From DATLLJ01 sp035537875 (GTDB lineage Bacteria > Acidobacteriota > Vicinamibacteria > Vicinamibacterales > CAVVIG01), in the NCBI GenBank assembly GCA_035537875.1, contig DATLLJ010000024.1, forward strand, positions 1 to 64,000: a DNA stretch of 64,000 nucleotides, given 5' to 3'. Positions 6,986 to 15,109 of the stretch are shown here, piece after piece; the first letter of the stretch is position 1, and every line of letters begins with the position of its first letter. The position numbers were made by a program, and so were the translations under genes. The notes below the pieces were generated by a model, which saw only the letters and a list, made by a program, of their open reading frames with translations, ran no database searches and had not been told where the DNA came from.

Positions 6986-8355
6986 TTATTTCTGCGCGTG
7001 CTGCGCCACGTCGTTCCTGATGACCCTGCCGCCTTTCATCACGAACCTGACGCGTTGAAGCTCGCTGATATCCGTCAGCGGGTTTCCCGCGACGGCGATG
7101 AGATCCGCAAACTTCCCCTTGTCGATCGACCCGACCCGGTCCGTCCACCCTATCGCTTCGGCGTTGATCTTCGTTCCGGATTGGATGGCGGCGGCGGGAC
7201 TCATGTGCGCCCGCTTGACCAGCGACTCGAATTCGAGCGCCTGCGTGCCGTGCGGGAACGTGGAGCCGTCGACGCCGCTCCCGACCATGAGCTTGACACC
7301 TCTCGTGGCCGCCGCCATCGTCACCGCTTTCTCGAAGATCGGGATCATGCGAAAGCGCCCGCCGGTGTTCCTGCCGTCATTGTCGTCCATGTACGGCTCG
7401 ATATAGCGCACGAACGTCGGGTCGTAATACAGCTTACGTTGAATCATCGTGTTGACCTGTTCCTGCTTCAACCCGAACGCGTGCTCGATCGTGTCGCAGC
7501 CGGCGGTGATCGCGTTGGTCAACCCTTCGCCGCCGAGCACATGACAGCCGGCTTTGTGTCCCAGCCGATGGGTCTCGTCGACGAGCGCCTGCAGCACCGG
7601 CATCGGGTATCAGCTGGTACTGATCCTCGCCCGTCGGCGTGAACGAGTACCCGCCCGACGGAAACAGCTTGATCCAGTCGGCTCCTCGCTCGATGTGTTC
7701 GCGGACTGCGGCTTTCGCTTCGTCGACCGAGCGCACCACGGTGCTCGCCAGCGGGTTCTCGGGCGCTTTCGGGGGGGGCCGCTCCCCACGCGATGCCGCG
7801 GCCCGACACCTGAAACCGCGGACCGTCGAGGCGGCCTTCGTTGATGGCGTTGCGGATCTCGACGTCCGCGTACCCGTTGCCATGGGAGTTCATGTCTCGC
7901 GCCGAGGTGAAACCGGCCCTCAGATCGGCCTGGAGATTGTGGATGGCGATGAGCGTCGAGGTCTCCCGGGACATTCCCGGCCGCGGCGTGTTGAACATGT
8001 GCGTATGCGCATCGATCAGGCCAGGCAGGACCGTCGCCTGCGAAAGGTCGATCACTTCCGCGTCAGCAGGAATCGTGATCCGGCCTTCCGGCCCGACGTC
8101 GGCGATGCGCTCTCCGCGCAGCAGCACCACCTGTTTCGTCAGCAGCTGACCTGTGTTGCTGTCGAACAGCCGGCCTGCCCGCACGGCGATCACCCGATCC
8201 GCCGGCGGGCACTGAAAGACGCCTCCGTCCGATCCGACGCAGGGCGTCGCGCCGGCGCCGCGCCACGGTGCGGGCGGCGGCTGCACCTGTGCGGAGAGGG
8301 CTGTCGCGGTCACGAGGACCCCGACCGCTGCAACCGGGACGGATAGGACTCTCAT
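6986..8355 (-). pseudogene. Secreted amidohydrolase with two frameshifts
   Basis: Three consecutive frames together give one complete metal-dependent amidohydrolase of about 450 aa. Part one starts at 8355 (ATG after GGGAGG) with a signal peptide and carries the metal motif in PGLIDAHTHMFNTP. The frame changes at the eight-G run 7771-7778, then EHIERGADWIKLFPSGGYSF follows. It changes again near 7610-7620, after which VDETHRLGHKAGCHV, CDTIEHAFGL and GKFADLIAVAGNPL complete the fold. All conserved regions are present, so the disruption is recent or a sequencing artefact. The intact form would be a periplasmic imidazolonepropionase/prolidase-like enzyme of unknown substrate. Confidence 0.8.
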
Positions 8356-8391
8356 CGACGCACCTCCCGCCATTTCGTCGATTCGCTCACG

Positions 8392-8838
8392 CTAATCCAG
8401 CGGGATCGTCACCACCACGCGATCCTCCGGGCCGAGGTTTCTCGTGATATGGCCTTTTCCCGTCGTGTCTTCGATGAGATTGATATGACCCGGTCCGACC
8501 ACCACCTTCTTGCCGCCAGCCACTTCCAGCTCCGCACGGCCGCTCAGGGTGATCACGAATTGGCGTCTCGGCCCGGTGTGCCAGTCGTTGGTCGTGGCGG
8601 GCGCCCGACGGCTGAACTGCACGCCTGTCGCTTTCATCATGTCGGTCACACCGCCCGTCGCCTTCAACTCGACCTCTTCCGCGTGGCTCAGACCATCGGG
8701 ACCGGTGTAGATCCGCGTGATCGTAATGGGCTTGAGCGTCTGGGCCACGATGACGTCTTGAGCAGTTCGAGCCTTCCACGTCAGCGCAAACAAGCCGACC
8801 AGAACGATTGCCGTCAGCCGCCTGCCGATCGCTCTCAT
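8392..8838 (-). CDS. Secreted cupin-like protein
   Basis: 148 aa with an N-terminal signal segment (MRAIGRRLTAIVLVGLFALT). The body fits a single small cupin barrel: RRQFVITLSGRAELEVAGG corresponds to the turn before motif 2, followed by VGPGHINLIEDTTGKGH. His residues in DWHTGPRR, GHINL and KGHITRN could bind metal. Relatives of this size are annotated only as cupin-domain proteins. It stands 36 bp upstream of the broken amidohydrolase on the same strand and may belong to the same transcript. Its start lies next to a CPBP protease fragment. Confidence 0.65.
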   Translation of the reverse strand: MRAIGRRLTAIVLVGLFALTWKARTAQDVIVAQTLKPITITRIYTGPDGLSHAEEVELKATGGVTDMMKATGVQFSRRAPATTNDWHTGPRRQFVITLSGRAELEVAGGKKVVVGPGHINLIEDTTGKGHITRNLGPEDRVVVTIPLD

Positions 8839-8849
8839 GGTGTCCTCCT

Positions 8850-9145
8850 GGTGTCCACGCCCGATTCCACACGAGCGTCGCGCCACCGGCTGGCGACTGC
8901 CACTCCGCACGGCCCCGCAGCCACACGCCGGTCTTGCTGAAGATGTTTCCGCTGGTGTGCAGCACGACGACGGGCAGAATCGAATCGGTGAGGTAGCTGA
9001 CGGGTCCGCAGATGGCTGCCGCGGAGACGTAATACGGCAGCAGCACCAGCGTGGGGTCGAGATGCGCGACCGCGAACATCACGCCGGTCACGAGAATAGC
9101 GACCACCCCGCCCACTCTGTCGCTCAGCAGCGACCACGCCGACAC
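8850..9145 (-). pseudogene. C-terminal fragment of a CPBP-family intramembrane protease
   Basis: The frame contains GVVAILVTGVMFAVAHLD with a conserved CPBP His, a second hydrophobic segment and VVVLHTSGNIFSKTGVWLRG with the other motif His. This matches the CAAX protease/bacteriocin-processing family (PF02517) C-terminal half. The N-terminal membrane helices and the first Glu-Glu motif are missing upstream of 9145. The frame runs on into the cupin gene only by chance. A remnant rather than a working gene. Confidence 0.6.
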
Positions 9146-9625
9146 GAAGGAGTGTCTGCATCAAGGCTGTGCCGCCAGAGCGGGTTTACCGACCATCCCT
9201 CATCAGACGGTGCCTCTTGCCCTCTCGGACGGCGCGGACGAGCCGCGTCGCCGGACCGGATCATGCCAGATCGACGCGCGCCAAGCCAGACCGGATTGCC
9301 TCGACGAGGCGATCGCTGATCCGGCAACGGGGCTCCTGTTCAGAAAGCCGATTTCGGACACCCGATCTGAGCCGAGGCCCAGATCCGCATTTTGCCGGGG
9401 GGTACGGTGCACAGGAACCTGGTGCTCGCCGCGACCATCGCGACGGTGTCGACAAGGAAATATTCGGGCCTTTCGGAGTCAACGGAAACGCCCGTTCTCA
9501 GTCCCTGCTCAGCCCTTCCCCCTTCGACAGTGAGCACCGTCTCCTTCTTCAGATCATCCCACTGTGACGTGAACGGTGACACAAGCCTGTCGCCTGTTTC
9601 GTGCGACGTCGGTTCCTTGGCGGTC
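9146..9625. other. Gene-free stretch next to kinase 1
   Basis: About 480 bp with overlapping short frames but no recognisable domain. It carries one copy of a 40-bp repeat (9491-9530) found again at 12607-12646. Several frames have atypical Ser/Arg-rich composition, typical of shadow frames. Probably decayed sequence between the CPBP fragment and the kinase. Confidence 0.4.
9491..9530 (+). repeat. 40-bp direct repeat, copy A (downstream of kinase 1)
   Basis: Begins CCCGTTCTCAGTCCCTGCTC and ends TTCGACAG. It matches 12607-12646 at 37 of 40 positions by eye, in the same orientation. The two copies bracket the kinase gene 9626-12277. Confidence 0.7.
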
Positions 9626-12277
9626 CTACTGCTTCAGCCGCCTCGCCCAGTTGAGAATAACCGTCATCGACAACGGAGCCTGTTCGGTATCCATGAGGTG
9701 CATGAGGAAACGGCCATCAACAGAGACGTCGTAATCTCCGCCGATCTGAAAGGCGGGTAACGAAAACAGAGGAACAGGGATAGCCACCTGCAGGCCGGCA
9801 CCAGCAGATTTCACGGAGACCGACATCAGAGTGGAAGTCGGCGTGACGTAGAACAGTTCCGTCCCGTTTGCCCCCCAGCGTGGCAGGATTCCGCCTTTCG
9901 TCGAGACCTGCTGTTTGACGCCAGGCGCGGGAAACGACTGGATGTACACGTCTCCTTGTGTTCCCGATTCGTTCGATTGATAGGCGATCCACCGGCCGTC
10001 TGGGGAGAATCTCGCGTGACTCTCGACAAACGCCGTGTCGGTGACCCGGAGCGGTTCCGCGTTCCCGGGCACGGACAGCGGCAGCGCCCACACGTCATTG
10101 CGTAACGTGTAGGCAAGATACCGTCCGTCACGCGACCAGTCTGTCGGAATCTTCCCCGCGTCAGTCTTCAAGAGCGCCTTATCCTGGCCGACAACGCCTA
10201 CCGCGCGCTCGTAGAGGTTCGCCCCGTTCGGGTTGGAGACAGCCACGTTGCCCACCCCATCGCGACTCGAGGCGAACCCGATGCGTCCGTCCGGGGACCA
10301 TACCGGTGCGAAATCGGCCCCCACCGAGGATGTGAACCGGCTGGTTGTGCCCTTCTCCACGTCCAAAAGGAAGACGTCCTGGTCCAGCCCTTCACCACGA
10401 GCGAACGCGACCTGCTTTCCATCCGGCGAGAGTCTCACCGTCCCATCGTAGTCGCCCATCGGAGCAACGGCTGTGCCCTCCTTTCCGGTGCGATCGAACC
10501 ACGCCAGCCTCGAATCCCGCCGAAGCGCCGCGTTCAGGTACGCAAGGGTGCCGTTCATCGAAACGGAAAACGGTGTCCGCGGTCCTACGTACACCCGTTC
10601 CGCGACTGGAGACGCATCCGCAAAGATGTCCAGGCGCGCGAGATCAAACGGCTGGGCCATCAGCGTGCCATCGCGAAGAAACAGAAGGTGGCCCGTTGGC
10701 GAGTATCTCGCTCCGGCGTGGATGCCTGGCAACAGCCGCCGCTCCTTCGAGTCGAGGCTCCCGACAAAGAGGTCCCAGTCCGCCGGCTCTCTGCCATGAC
10801 GAGCCAGGTAGAGAAAGTGCCGACCATCGGGAAGGAATTCCGGATAGTCGTGCGTTGTTTCATTCGCACCCAGTTCGGTTGCTGGCGTGGGCTGGCCGCC
10901 TGCCGCGGAGACCCGGAGTAGCGCCGTACCTTGCCCCCCGATGAGGATCACATTCTCTGAGCTCCAGGACACGTCACGGCCGGGTTCACTGCAAATGACC
11001 GACGGTGGCCCACCCGTGACCGCCACTTTCTTGAGCTTCCCGTCGGCGAAGAACGCGATATATCGACTGTCCGCCGACCAGACGGGACGCCCGGCCTCGG
11101 TCACGTCCGTCCCGGGCAGCGGTTGCGCAACAGCGGAATCAAGCGCGCGCACCCAGATTGATCGTTTGCCTCCGGAGTTCGCCGTGAATGTGACCCACCT
11201 GCCGTCAGGGGAAAGCGGGTGCCCGACGTCGATGTCCGCCCCCCGCCACCCCGTCACGTCGAAGCTCACGATGCGTGTCTCCTGAGCAGGCGTTCGCATG
11301 ATCCGGATCGCAAGGCCGATCGCCACCAGCAGCGAGAGGAGCGCCACGAACGGCCAGCGGTATGTGGGGCCTCCTGAGACCGCAGGCGTGTTCAGGTGAG
11401 CCCTGGACCCGGACCGGCTGGACGCTTCCTCGATCTCAATCCGCGCCGCGCCGATGTTCGGCAAGCGTCGGCGCACATCTTTCCGCAGGCAGCGCTCGAG
11501 GAGTGTGCGAATCGGGTCCGGCGTGTCGAAGGGAAGCGCACCCCAGACGGGCTCGTCTTTCAAGATCGCGGCGATCGTGTCGCTCACGTCCTCACCGTCG
11601 AAGGGACGCCGGCCTGTGAGCATTTCGTAGAGCACACACCCGAACGCCCAGACATCCGACCGTCTGTCCGCCAGGCGCCCCTTGGCCTGCTCCGGGCTCA
11701 TATACGCCGCGGTCCCGAGAAGCATCCCCGCCTGCGTCATCGCCGGCGTCGTGATGGTCGGCGACATCGAGTGCCCCGCCGACATCGCCGCTGTCGGGTC
11801 CATCGCTTTGGCGAGGCCAAAGTCGAGCACCTTCACTGTGCCGTCGCTCCGTACCTTGATGTTCGCGGGCTTCAGATCGCGATGAACGATCCCCTGCTCG
11901 TGCGCGGCTTCGAGCGCTTCGGCGATGTGTTTCGCGATGGGGAGCGCCTCGTCCATCGGGATCGCGCCGCGGGCGATGCGCTGCGACAGATCGTCGCCCT
12001 CGACGAGCTCCATCACCAGGGCGTGAACGTCACCCGCCTGTTCGAGTCCGTGAATGATGGCGATGTTGGGATGGTTCAGTGAGGCCAGGGTCCTGGCTTC
12101 ACGCTGAAAGCGAGCGAGGCGGTCGGCGTCGTGCGTGACCCCCGCGGGTAGAACCTTGATCGCGACGTCGCGGTCCAGCTTCGTATCGCGTGCGCGATAG
12201 ACCTGTCCCATGCCCCCTTCGCCGATCTGCGCGGTGACTTGGTAGACGCCGAGACGCGTGCCTGGAGAGAGCGCCAA
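9626..12277 (-). CDS. Ser/Thr protein kinase with PD40 propeller sensor (kinase 1)
   Basis: 883 aa. An N-terminal Hanks-type kinase has glycine loop GEGGMGQVYRARD, catalytic Lys in DVAIKVLP, catalytic loop HRDLKPANIKV, DFG in LDFGLAKA and MSPEQAKG in the activation segment. A single membrane helix (RWPFVALLSLLVAIGLAIRI, near residue 320) leads to an extracytoplasmic TolB-like PD40 propeller with repeated SPDGRW and W-S-x-D/P-D-x-R-Y motifs. Such one-protein receptors are common in Acidobacteria; signal and targets are unknown. The start is TTG 12275-12277, with TATAAT only 8 nt upstream, which suggests a leaderless transcript. The C-terminus ends NWARRLKQ, as in kinases 2 and 3. Confidence 0.9.
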   Translation of the reverse strand: MALSPGTRLGVYQVTAQIGEGGMGQVYRARDTKLDRDVAIKVLPAGVTHDADRLARFQREARTLASLNHPNIAIIHGLEQAGDVHALVMELVEGDDLSQRIARGAIPMDEALPIAKHIAEALEAAHEQGIVHRDLKPANIKVRSDGTVKVLDFGLAKAMDPTAAMSAGHSMSPTITTPAMTQAGMLLGTAAYMSPEQAKGRLADRRSDVWAFGCVLYEMLTGRRPFDGEDVSDTIAAILKDEPVWGALPFDTPDPIRTLLERCLRKDVRRRLPNIGAARIEIEEASSRSGSRAHLNTPAVSGGPTYRWPFVALLSLLVAIGLAIRIMRTPAQETRIVSFDVTGWRGADIDVGHPLSPDGRWVTFTANSGGKRSIWVRALDSAVAQPLPGTDVTEAGRPVWSADSRYIAFFADGKLKKVAVTGGPPSVICSEPGRDVSWSSENVILIGGQGTALLRVSAAGGQPTPATELGANETTHDYPEFLPDGRHFLYLARHGREPADWDLFVGSLDSKERRLLPGIHAGARYSPTGHLLFLRDGTLMAQPFDLARLDIFADASPVAERVYVGPRTPFSVSMNGTLAYLNAALRRDSRLAWFDRTGKEGTAVAPMGDYDGTVRLSPDGKQVAFARGEGLDQDVFLLDVEKGTTSRFTSSVGADFAPVWSPDGRIGFASSRDGVGNVAVSNPNGANLYERAVGVVGQDKALLKTDAGKIPTDWSRDGRYLAYTLRNDVWALPLSVPGNAEPLRVTDTAFVESHARFSPDGRWIAYQSNESGTQGDVYIQSFPAPGVKQQVSTKGGILPRWGANGTELFYVTPTSTLMSVSVKSAGAGLQVAIPVPLFSLPAFQIGGDYDVSVDGRFLMHLMDTEQAPLSMTVILNWARRLKQ

Positions 12278-12285
12278 ACGCCTGA

Positions 12286-12291
12286 ATTATA
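12286..12291 (-). promoter_or_regulatory. -10 element for kinase 1, leaderless start
   Basis: A perfect TATAAT on the minus strand ends 8 nt before the TTG start codon. Transcription would begin at or within about 2 nt of the start codon, leaving no room for a Shine-Dalgarno site. No good -35 hexamer is seen at the normal distance. Confidence 0.5.
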
Positions 12292-12384
12292 GGGGCGGGG
12301 CGGCGGCCCGTGGTGCAACATTAGCGGGTGTCCGGGTTAACGGAATGGGCCTTATCAGCCGCTGGCCCTTCGCCCCCCTCTGAC

Positions 12385-12585
12385 AGCGCGTTCGCGGCAC
12401 GCGCACCGCCAGCCGGCCCAGGAACTTGACGGAGTCGAACACCAGGCGCGTCGTCCCATCGGCCGACCTTACATGAAAACGGCAGGAGCTGGTCGAGGCC
12501 GCAGGCGCCGCACCGGAACCGCGCGAACCCGCCGGCCAGCCACCCGCACCTCAGAAAGTCCCGGAACTCCTGTTCGACAACGGGC
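12385..12585 (-). pseudogene. IS91-family transposase remnant with internal deletion
   Basis: On the minus strand 12477-12585 encodes VVEQEFRDFLRCGWLAGGFA followed by RFRCGACGLDQLLPFSCK, the N-terminal zinc-binding domain of IS91-type transposases (PF14319). Directly after it, in another frame (12385-12470), comes SADGTTRLVFDSVKFLGRLA, the segment near the C-terminal end of the same protein. The central Y2 catalytic region, normally over 200 residues, is gone. A dead rolling-circle transposase scar beside a PIN toxin remnant and near the attC cassettes. The family call rests on remembered motif patterns and has not been searched. Confidence 0.7.
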
Positions 12586-12606
12586 GGTCTGCAAGTTCAC
12601 ATAACC

Positions 12607-12646
12607 CCCGTTCTCGGTCGCTGCTCAGCTCTTCCCCCTTCGACAG
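12607..12646 (+). repeat. 40-bp direct repeat, copy B (upstream of kinase 1)
   Basis: Begins CCCGTTCTCGGTCGCTGCTC and ends TTCGACAG. Three mismatches to the copy at 9491-9530. It lies between the IS91 remnant and the PIN remnant. Confidence 0.7.
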
Positions 12647-12841
12647 CATGGCCGCGAACTTCCCGCGAGCCGAAAAGTTACTCCCCATCAGGCAGTTGCC
12701 TTCCGAGCTCGCGAAATCCACGACCCCAACGCCCAAGCGGAAGTTGGATCAGCGATGGGCTGGCGCGCTGAAGCGATACCGCGATCAGTAGACTTCGTTG
12801 CAGTTGCAACGGAAAGCGCTTGAGTGGCGCGGTGACTGAGA

Positions 12842-13012
12842 GTGTATCTCGTCGATACGAACATCCGGCTCGAACGTCTGCTTGATCAGGACCGCTCGGA
12901 AGAGGTTGGAGATTTCCTCCAGCGCGTTTCAAACGATCGACTCTTTCTCACCGACTTCACGCTGCACTCCATCGGGATCATTCTGCTGAAACTCGGCGAA
13001 GCTCAGACGTTC
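12842..13012 (+). pseudogene. VapC-like PIN toxin, N-terminal half only
   Basis: Starts at GTG 12842 and reads VYLVDTNIRLERLLDQDRSE then EVGDFLQRVSNDRLFLTDFT and LHSIGIILLKLGEAQTFFRF. The first acidic residue of the PIN site (LVDTN) and the VapC-type helix are clear. After about residue 57 the sequence no longer resembles a PIN domain, although the frame stays open to 13273, so the remaining active-site acids are missing. Normal length would be about 130-140 aa. A short upstream frame ending near 12791 could be the decayed antitoxin but is not recognisable. Confidence 0.6.
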
Positions 13013-13269
13013 TTCCGTTTCGGGCAGAAGCCACGGCCCTTGCACGAACTGGTTGCACCGTGTTCAGGTCGATTCGGGCGCTGGCGACATCAGCGGCCAT
13101 TTGTTCGGCGTGAATGCTCGAACCACCCGGCCGACGCTCCGTGCAACTGTCGTTGCCGTTCTCGCTCGGGGGACCGTCGCGCGAGCAGCCTGAGCGTCCG
13201 TTGTCATCAACCGCAAGAGGGGTCACAGACCCGCGCTTCGACAACAATGCGCGCGCTGTGCCACCTGCT

Positions 13270-14040
13270 ATGATTGCGCGCCGAGTGACTCATCCATCTA
13301 TTCAGATCATTCCGTTGGCGGGGTTGCCGGAAATCGCTCCAGGCGACGATCTCTCACGGCTCATTGCGGAGGCCGTGAAGAAGCAGGACCTGCGCGTCGC
13401 CGAGGGAGATCTTTTCGTCGTCGCGCAGAAGATTGTGTCCAAGGCGGAAGGCAGGATCATCCGCCTCGATTCCATCCAACCCTCGAAGCGCGCCGAGCAA
13501 TGGGCGGCCGAATATCAGAAAGACGCCCGCGTGATCGAGCTTGTGCTGAGCGAAGCCAGCCGCATCGTGCGTATGGAGCGAGGTGTGATTGTCGCCGAGA
13601 CGCAGCACGGTTTCGTGTGCGCCAACGCCGGCGTGGACGTCTCCAACGCACCTGAGGGAACGGCGATCCTGCTCCCGGACGATGCCGATCGCTCCGCTCG
13701 CGCGCTGCAAACACGACTCGAGGAGAATTTCGGCGTCCACGTCGCCGTCATCATCTCCGACTCCTTTGGGCGTCCCTGGCGGGAAGGGCTTGTCAACGTC
13801 GCGCTGGGTGTGGCAGGAATCGCGCCTCTGGTGGATTATCGCGGCAAGCGCGACGCCAGCGGCAAAACGCTGCAGGCAACGGTGATTGCCCGGGCCGACG
13901 AGCTGGCCGCCGCCGCCGAACTCGTGATGGGCAAGATCGACGGCGTGCCGGTCGCGATCGTTCGAGGCGTCGCCTCAAGAGAAGAATCCGGAAGCGGACG
14001 GGACTTGATTCGGCCCGCTGCGACAGATATTTTCCGCTGA
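13270..14040 (+). CDS. cofE: Coenzyme F420-0:L-glutamate ligase (CofE/FbiB N-terminal type)
   Basis: 256 aa. The F420-0:gamma-glutamyl ligase fold (PF01996) is shown by DLFVVAQKIVSKAEGRIIRL, VIVAETQHGFVCANAGVDVS, the aspartate-rich LLPDDADRSA, and ISDSFGRPWREGLVNVALGV with GIAPLVDYRGKRDASGKTL. The enzyme adds gamma-linked glutamates to F420-0 using GTP. ATG 13270 is preferred because upstream codons have no homology. Only CofE is present; the FbiB C-terminal reductase domain is absent. The neighbouring cassette at 14499 encodes an F420-type (Ddn-like) reductase, so cofactor and user are side by side. No other F420 synthesis gene lies in the window. Confidence 0.9.
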   Translation: MIARRVTHPSIQIIPLAGLPEIAPGDDLSRLIAEAVKKQDLRVAEGDLFVVAQKIVSKAEGRIIRLDSIQPSKRAEQWAAEYQKDARVIELVLSEASRIVRMERGVIVAETQHGFVCANAGVDVSNAPEGTAILLPDDADRSARALQTRLEENFGVHVAVIISDSFGRPWREGLVNVALGVAGIAPLVDYRGKRDASGKTLQATVIARADELAAAAELVMGKIDGVPVAIVRGVASREESGSGRDLIRPAATDIFR

Positions 14041-14150
14041 CTCTTTGACTATTACGATTTTCAATTTGAATCGAGTGTGACCGAGGCATGAGGGCGGTGG
14101 TCGTACCGGCCGGCGGCGGCCGTGTCACGCACCGGGAAGTTGGCCTCCGC

Positions 14151-14336
14151 TCATACCCTGTCGCGCTCGCGACGACTAGGCCTTGGGACATCTTCGCAAA
14201 CTCGAGCGGTGACGGCCAAGTCAACCTGCCGGCTTCGAGATAGCTCGATGAGGTTCTCGACAACCGACCGCTTCTCCTGGTCTTTCCAGTACTCGAGCAA
14301 CAGGTTTGCATCGAGAGTGATTTGAGGACCAGCCAT
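14151..14336 (-). pseudogene. PIN-like protein in a truncated cassette
   Basis: ATG at 14336 opens ITLDANLLLEYWKDQ, a PIN-type first strand with its acidic residue (LDAN), then VDLAVTARVCEDVPRPS before a stop at 14151. In a neighbouring frame, sequence down to about 14055 may continue the protein (NFPVRDTAAAGRYDHRP), so a frameshift is likely. The start codon lies 24 bp inside the cassette boundary defined by attC site 1. The cassette's own attC is not visible before cofE, so the array is cut off here. Confidence 0.5.
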
Positions 14337-14359
14337 TTGTCTCGCAGTGTACCCACGCA

Positions 14360-14443
14360 GCCCAACGCGCGAAATGAGCCGCGCTTCGCGGCGACATGAT
14401 CGCGCGGACCGGAAGAAGTGTCGGCCCCATTTCGATGTTGGGC
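14360..14443 (-). other. attC-like recombination site 1 (84 bp)
   Basis: Ends are the complementary core boxes GCCCAAC and GTTGGGC, fitting RYYYAAC/GTTRRRY. Inside, CGAAATG-A-GCCG near one end pairs with CGAAATGGGGCCG read from the other strand, leaving unpaired extra bases as in attC hairpins. It lies 56 bp after the stop of the minus-strand reductase gene. Its R'' box is complementary to the first bases (TTGGGC) of that same cassette, as required. Confidence 0.75.
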
Positions 14444-14498
14444 GGCCAAGTGGCTTAAGTCGCCAGAATGAACAACATGTGAGGGGCGACCTTTGAAG

Positions 14499-15026
14499 TC
14501 ACAAAAGATCGATGCGGTACACCGGATAACGCTCCGCGATTAATTGGAATTCGGATAACGGTGCGCCGACGGCAACTGGGAAGTGGTGACGGCCACTCGT
14601 GGCCACATGCACGTACTCCCTAAGGATGGGGGCCCGCTCGCCTGTCGGCACAGCCACGAGGTGGACAGCGCGCTGACCTCCCTGACGGATCACAGCCTCG
14701 CCCTGCGCAGCCTCGACGTTCCTCACCCACTCAGACTCCGGGCCGAGCATCGATACAAGGTAACGCTTGCCTTCAACGGTGGCTACCACCACGGGAGTCG
14801 AACGTCGCTGGCCCGACGCGCGACCGCGGACTTCCAGGACGGCCATCTCCTTCGACGCCAGCCCAAGGCTGGTCCACCATTTCGCAAACCGGTTGACCCA
14901 GCGACCGATGCGCGTCGGCCGCCAGTCTCGGTAGAACAGCCGCAAGAGTGGGCTGCGTTCCGCGGGATCAGCAAGCGTCGAGTTCTTCAGGGTTCGTTCT
15001 CTTTCTGTCTGTTCCGGTCCGCCCAA
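14499..15026 (-). CDS. Deazaflavin (F420)-dependent nitroreductase-family protein in a gene cassette
   Basis: About 165-175 aa. The split-barrel Ddn/DUF385 family (PF04075) is indicated by EMAVLEVRGRASGQRRSTPV, VVATVEGKRYLVSMLGPESE and WVRNVEAAQGEAVIRQGG, the canonical GxxSG-x-x-R-x-x-P and W-x-x-N signatures. Members reduce quinones or nitro compounds with F420H2. The frame has no ATG inside the cassette; the upstream ATG at 15092 lies inside attC site 2. The TTG at the cassette boundary (15024-15026) is used here, with a CTG at 14988-14990 as another option. Flanked by attC sites 1 and 2 as a complete mobile cassette, 0.5 kb from cofE. Confidence 0.75.
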   Translation of the reverse strand: MGGPEQTERERTLKNSTLADPAERSPLLRLFYRDWRPTRIGRWVNRFAKWWTSLGLASKEMAVLEVRGRASGQRRSTPVVVATVEGKRYLVSMLGPESEWVRNVEAAQGEAVIRQGGQRAVHLVAVPTGERAPILREYVHVATSGRHHFPVAVGAPLSEFQLIAERYPVYRIDLL

Positions 15027-15104
15027 CGGCCGCCAATGAGCCGCGCGCCGCGGCGACATGATCACGCAAGACAGTGGGCGCGTCGGCTCCATTGCATGTT
15101 AGCC
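15021..15104 (-). other. attC-like recombination site 2 (84 bp)
   Basis: Boxes are GCCCAAC (15021) and GTTAGCC (15098-15104). The inner arms CAATG-A-GCCG and GCAATGGAGCCG pair with an extrahelical base. The middle, GCCGCGGCGACATGATC, is nearly identical to that of site 1. It starts 6 bp after the stop of the methyltransferase gene. On the minus strand its R'' GGCTAAC is complementary to the TTAGCC that begins that cassette at site 3. Confidence 0.75.
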
Positions 15105-15109
15105 ATCCG

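Noticed and set aside
12842..13273. Complete 143-aa VapC toxin
   Set aside because: PIN similarity stops after about 57 residues and later catalytic acids are missing, although the frame stays open.
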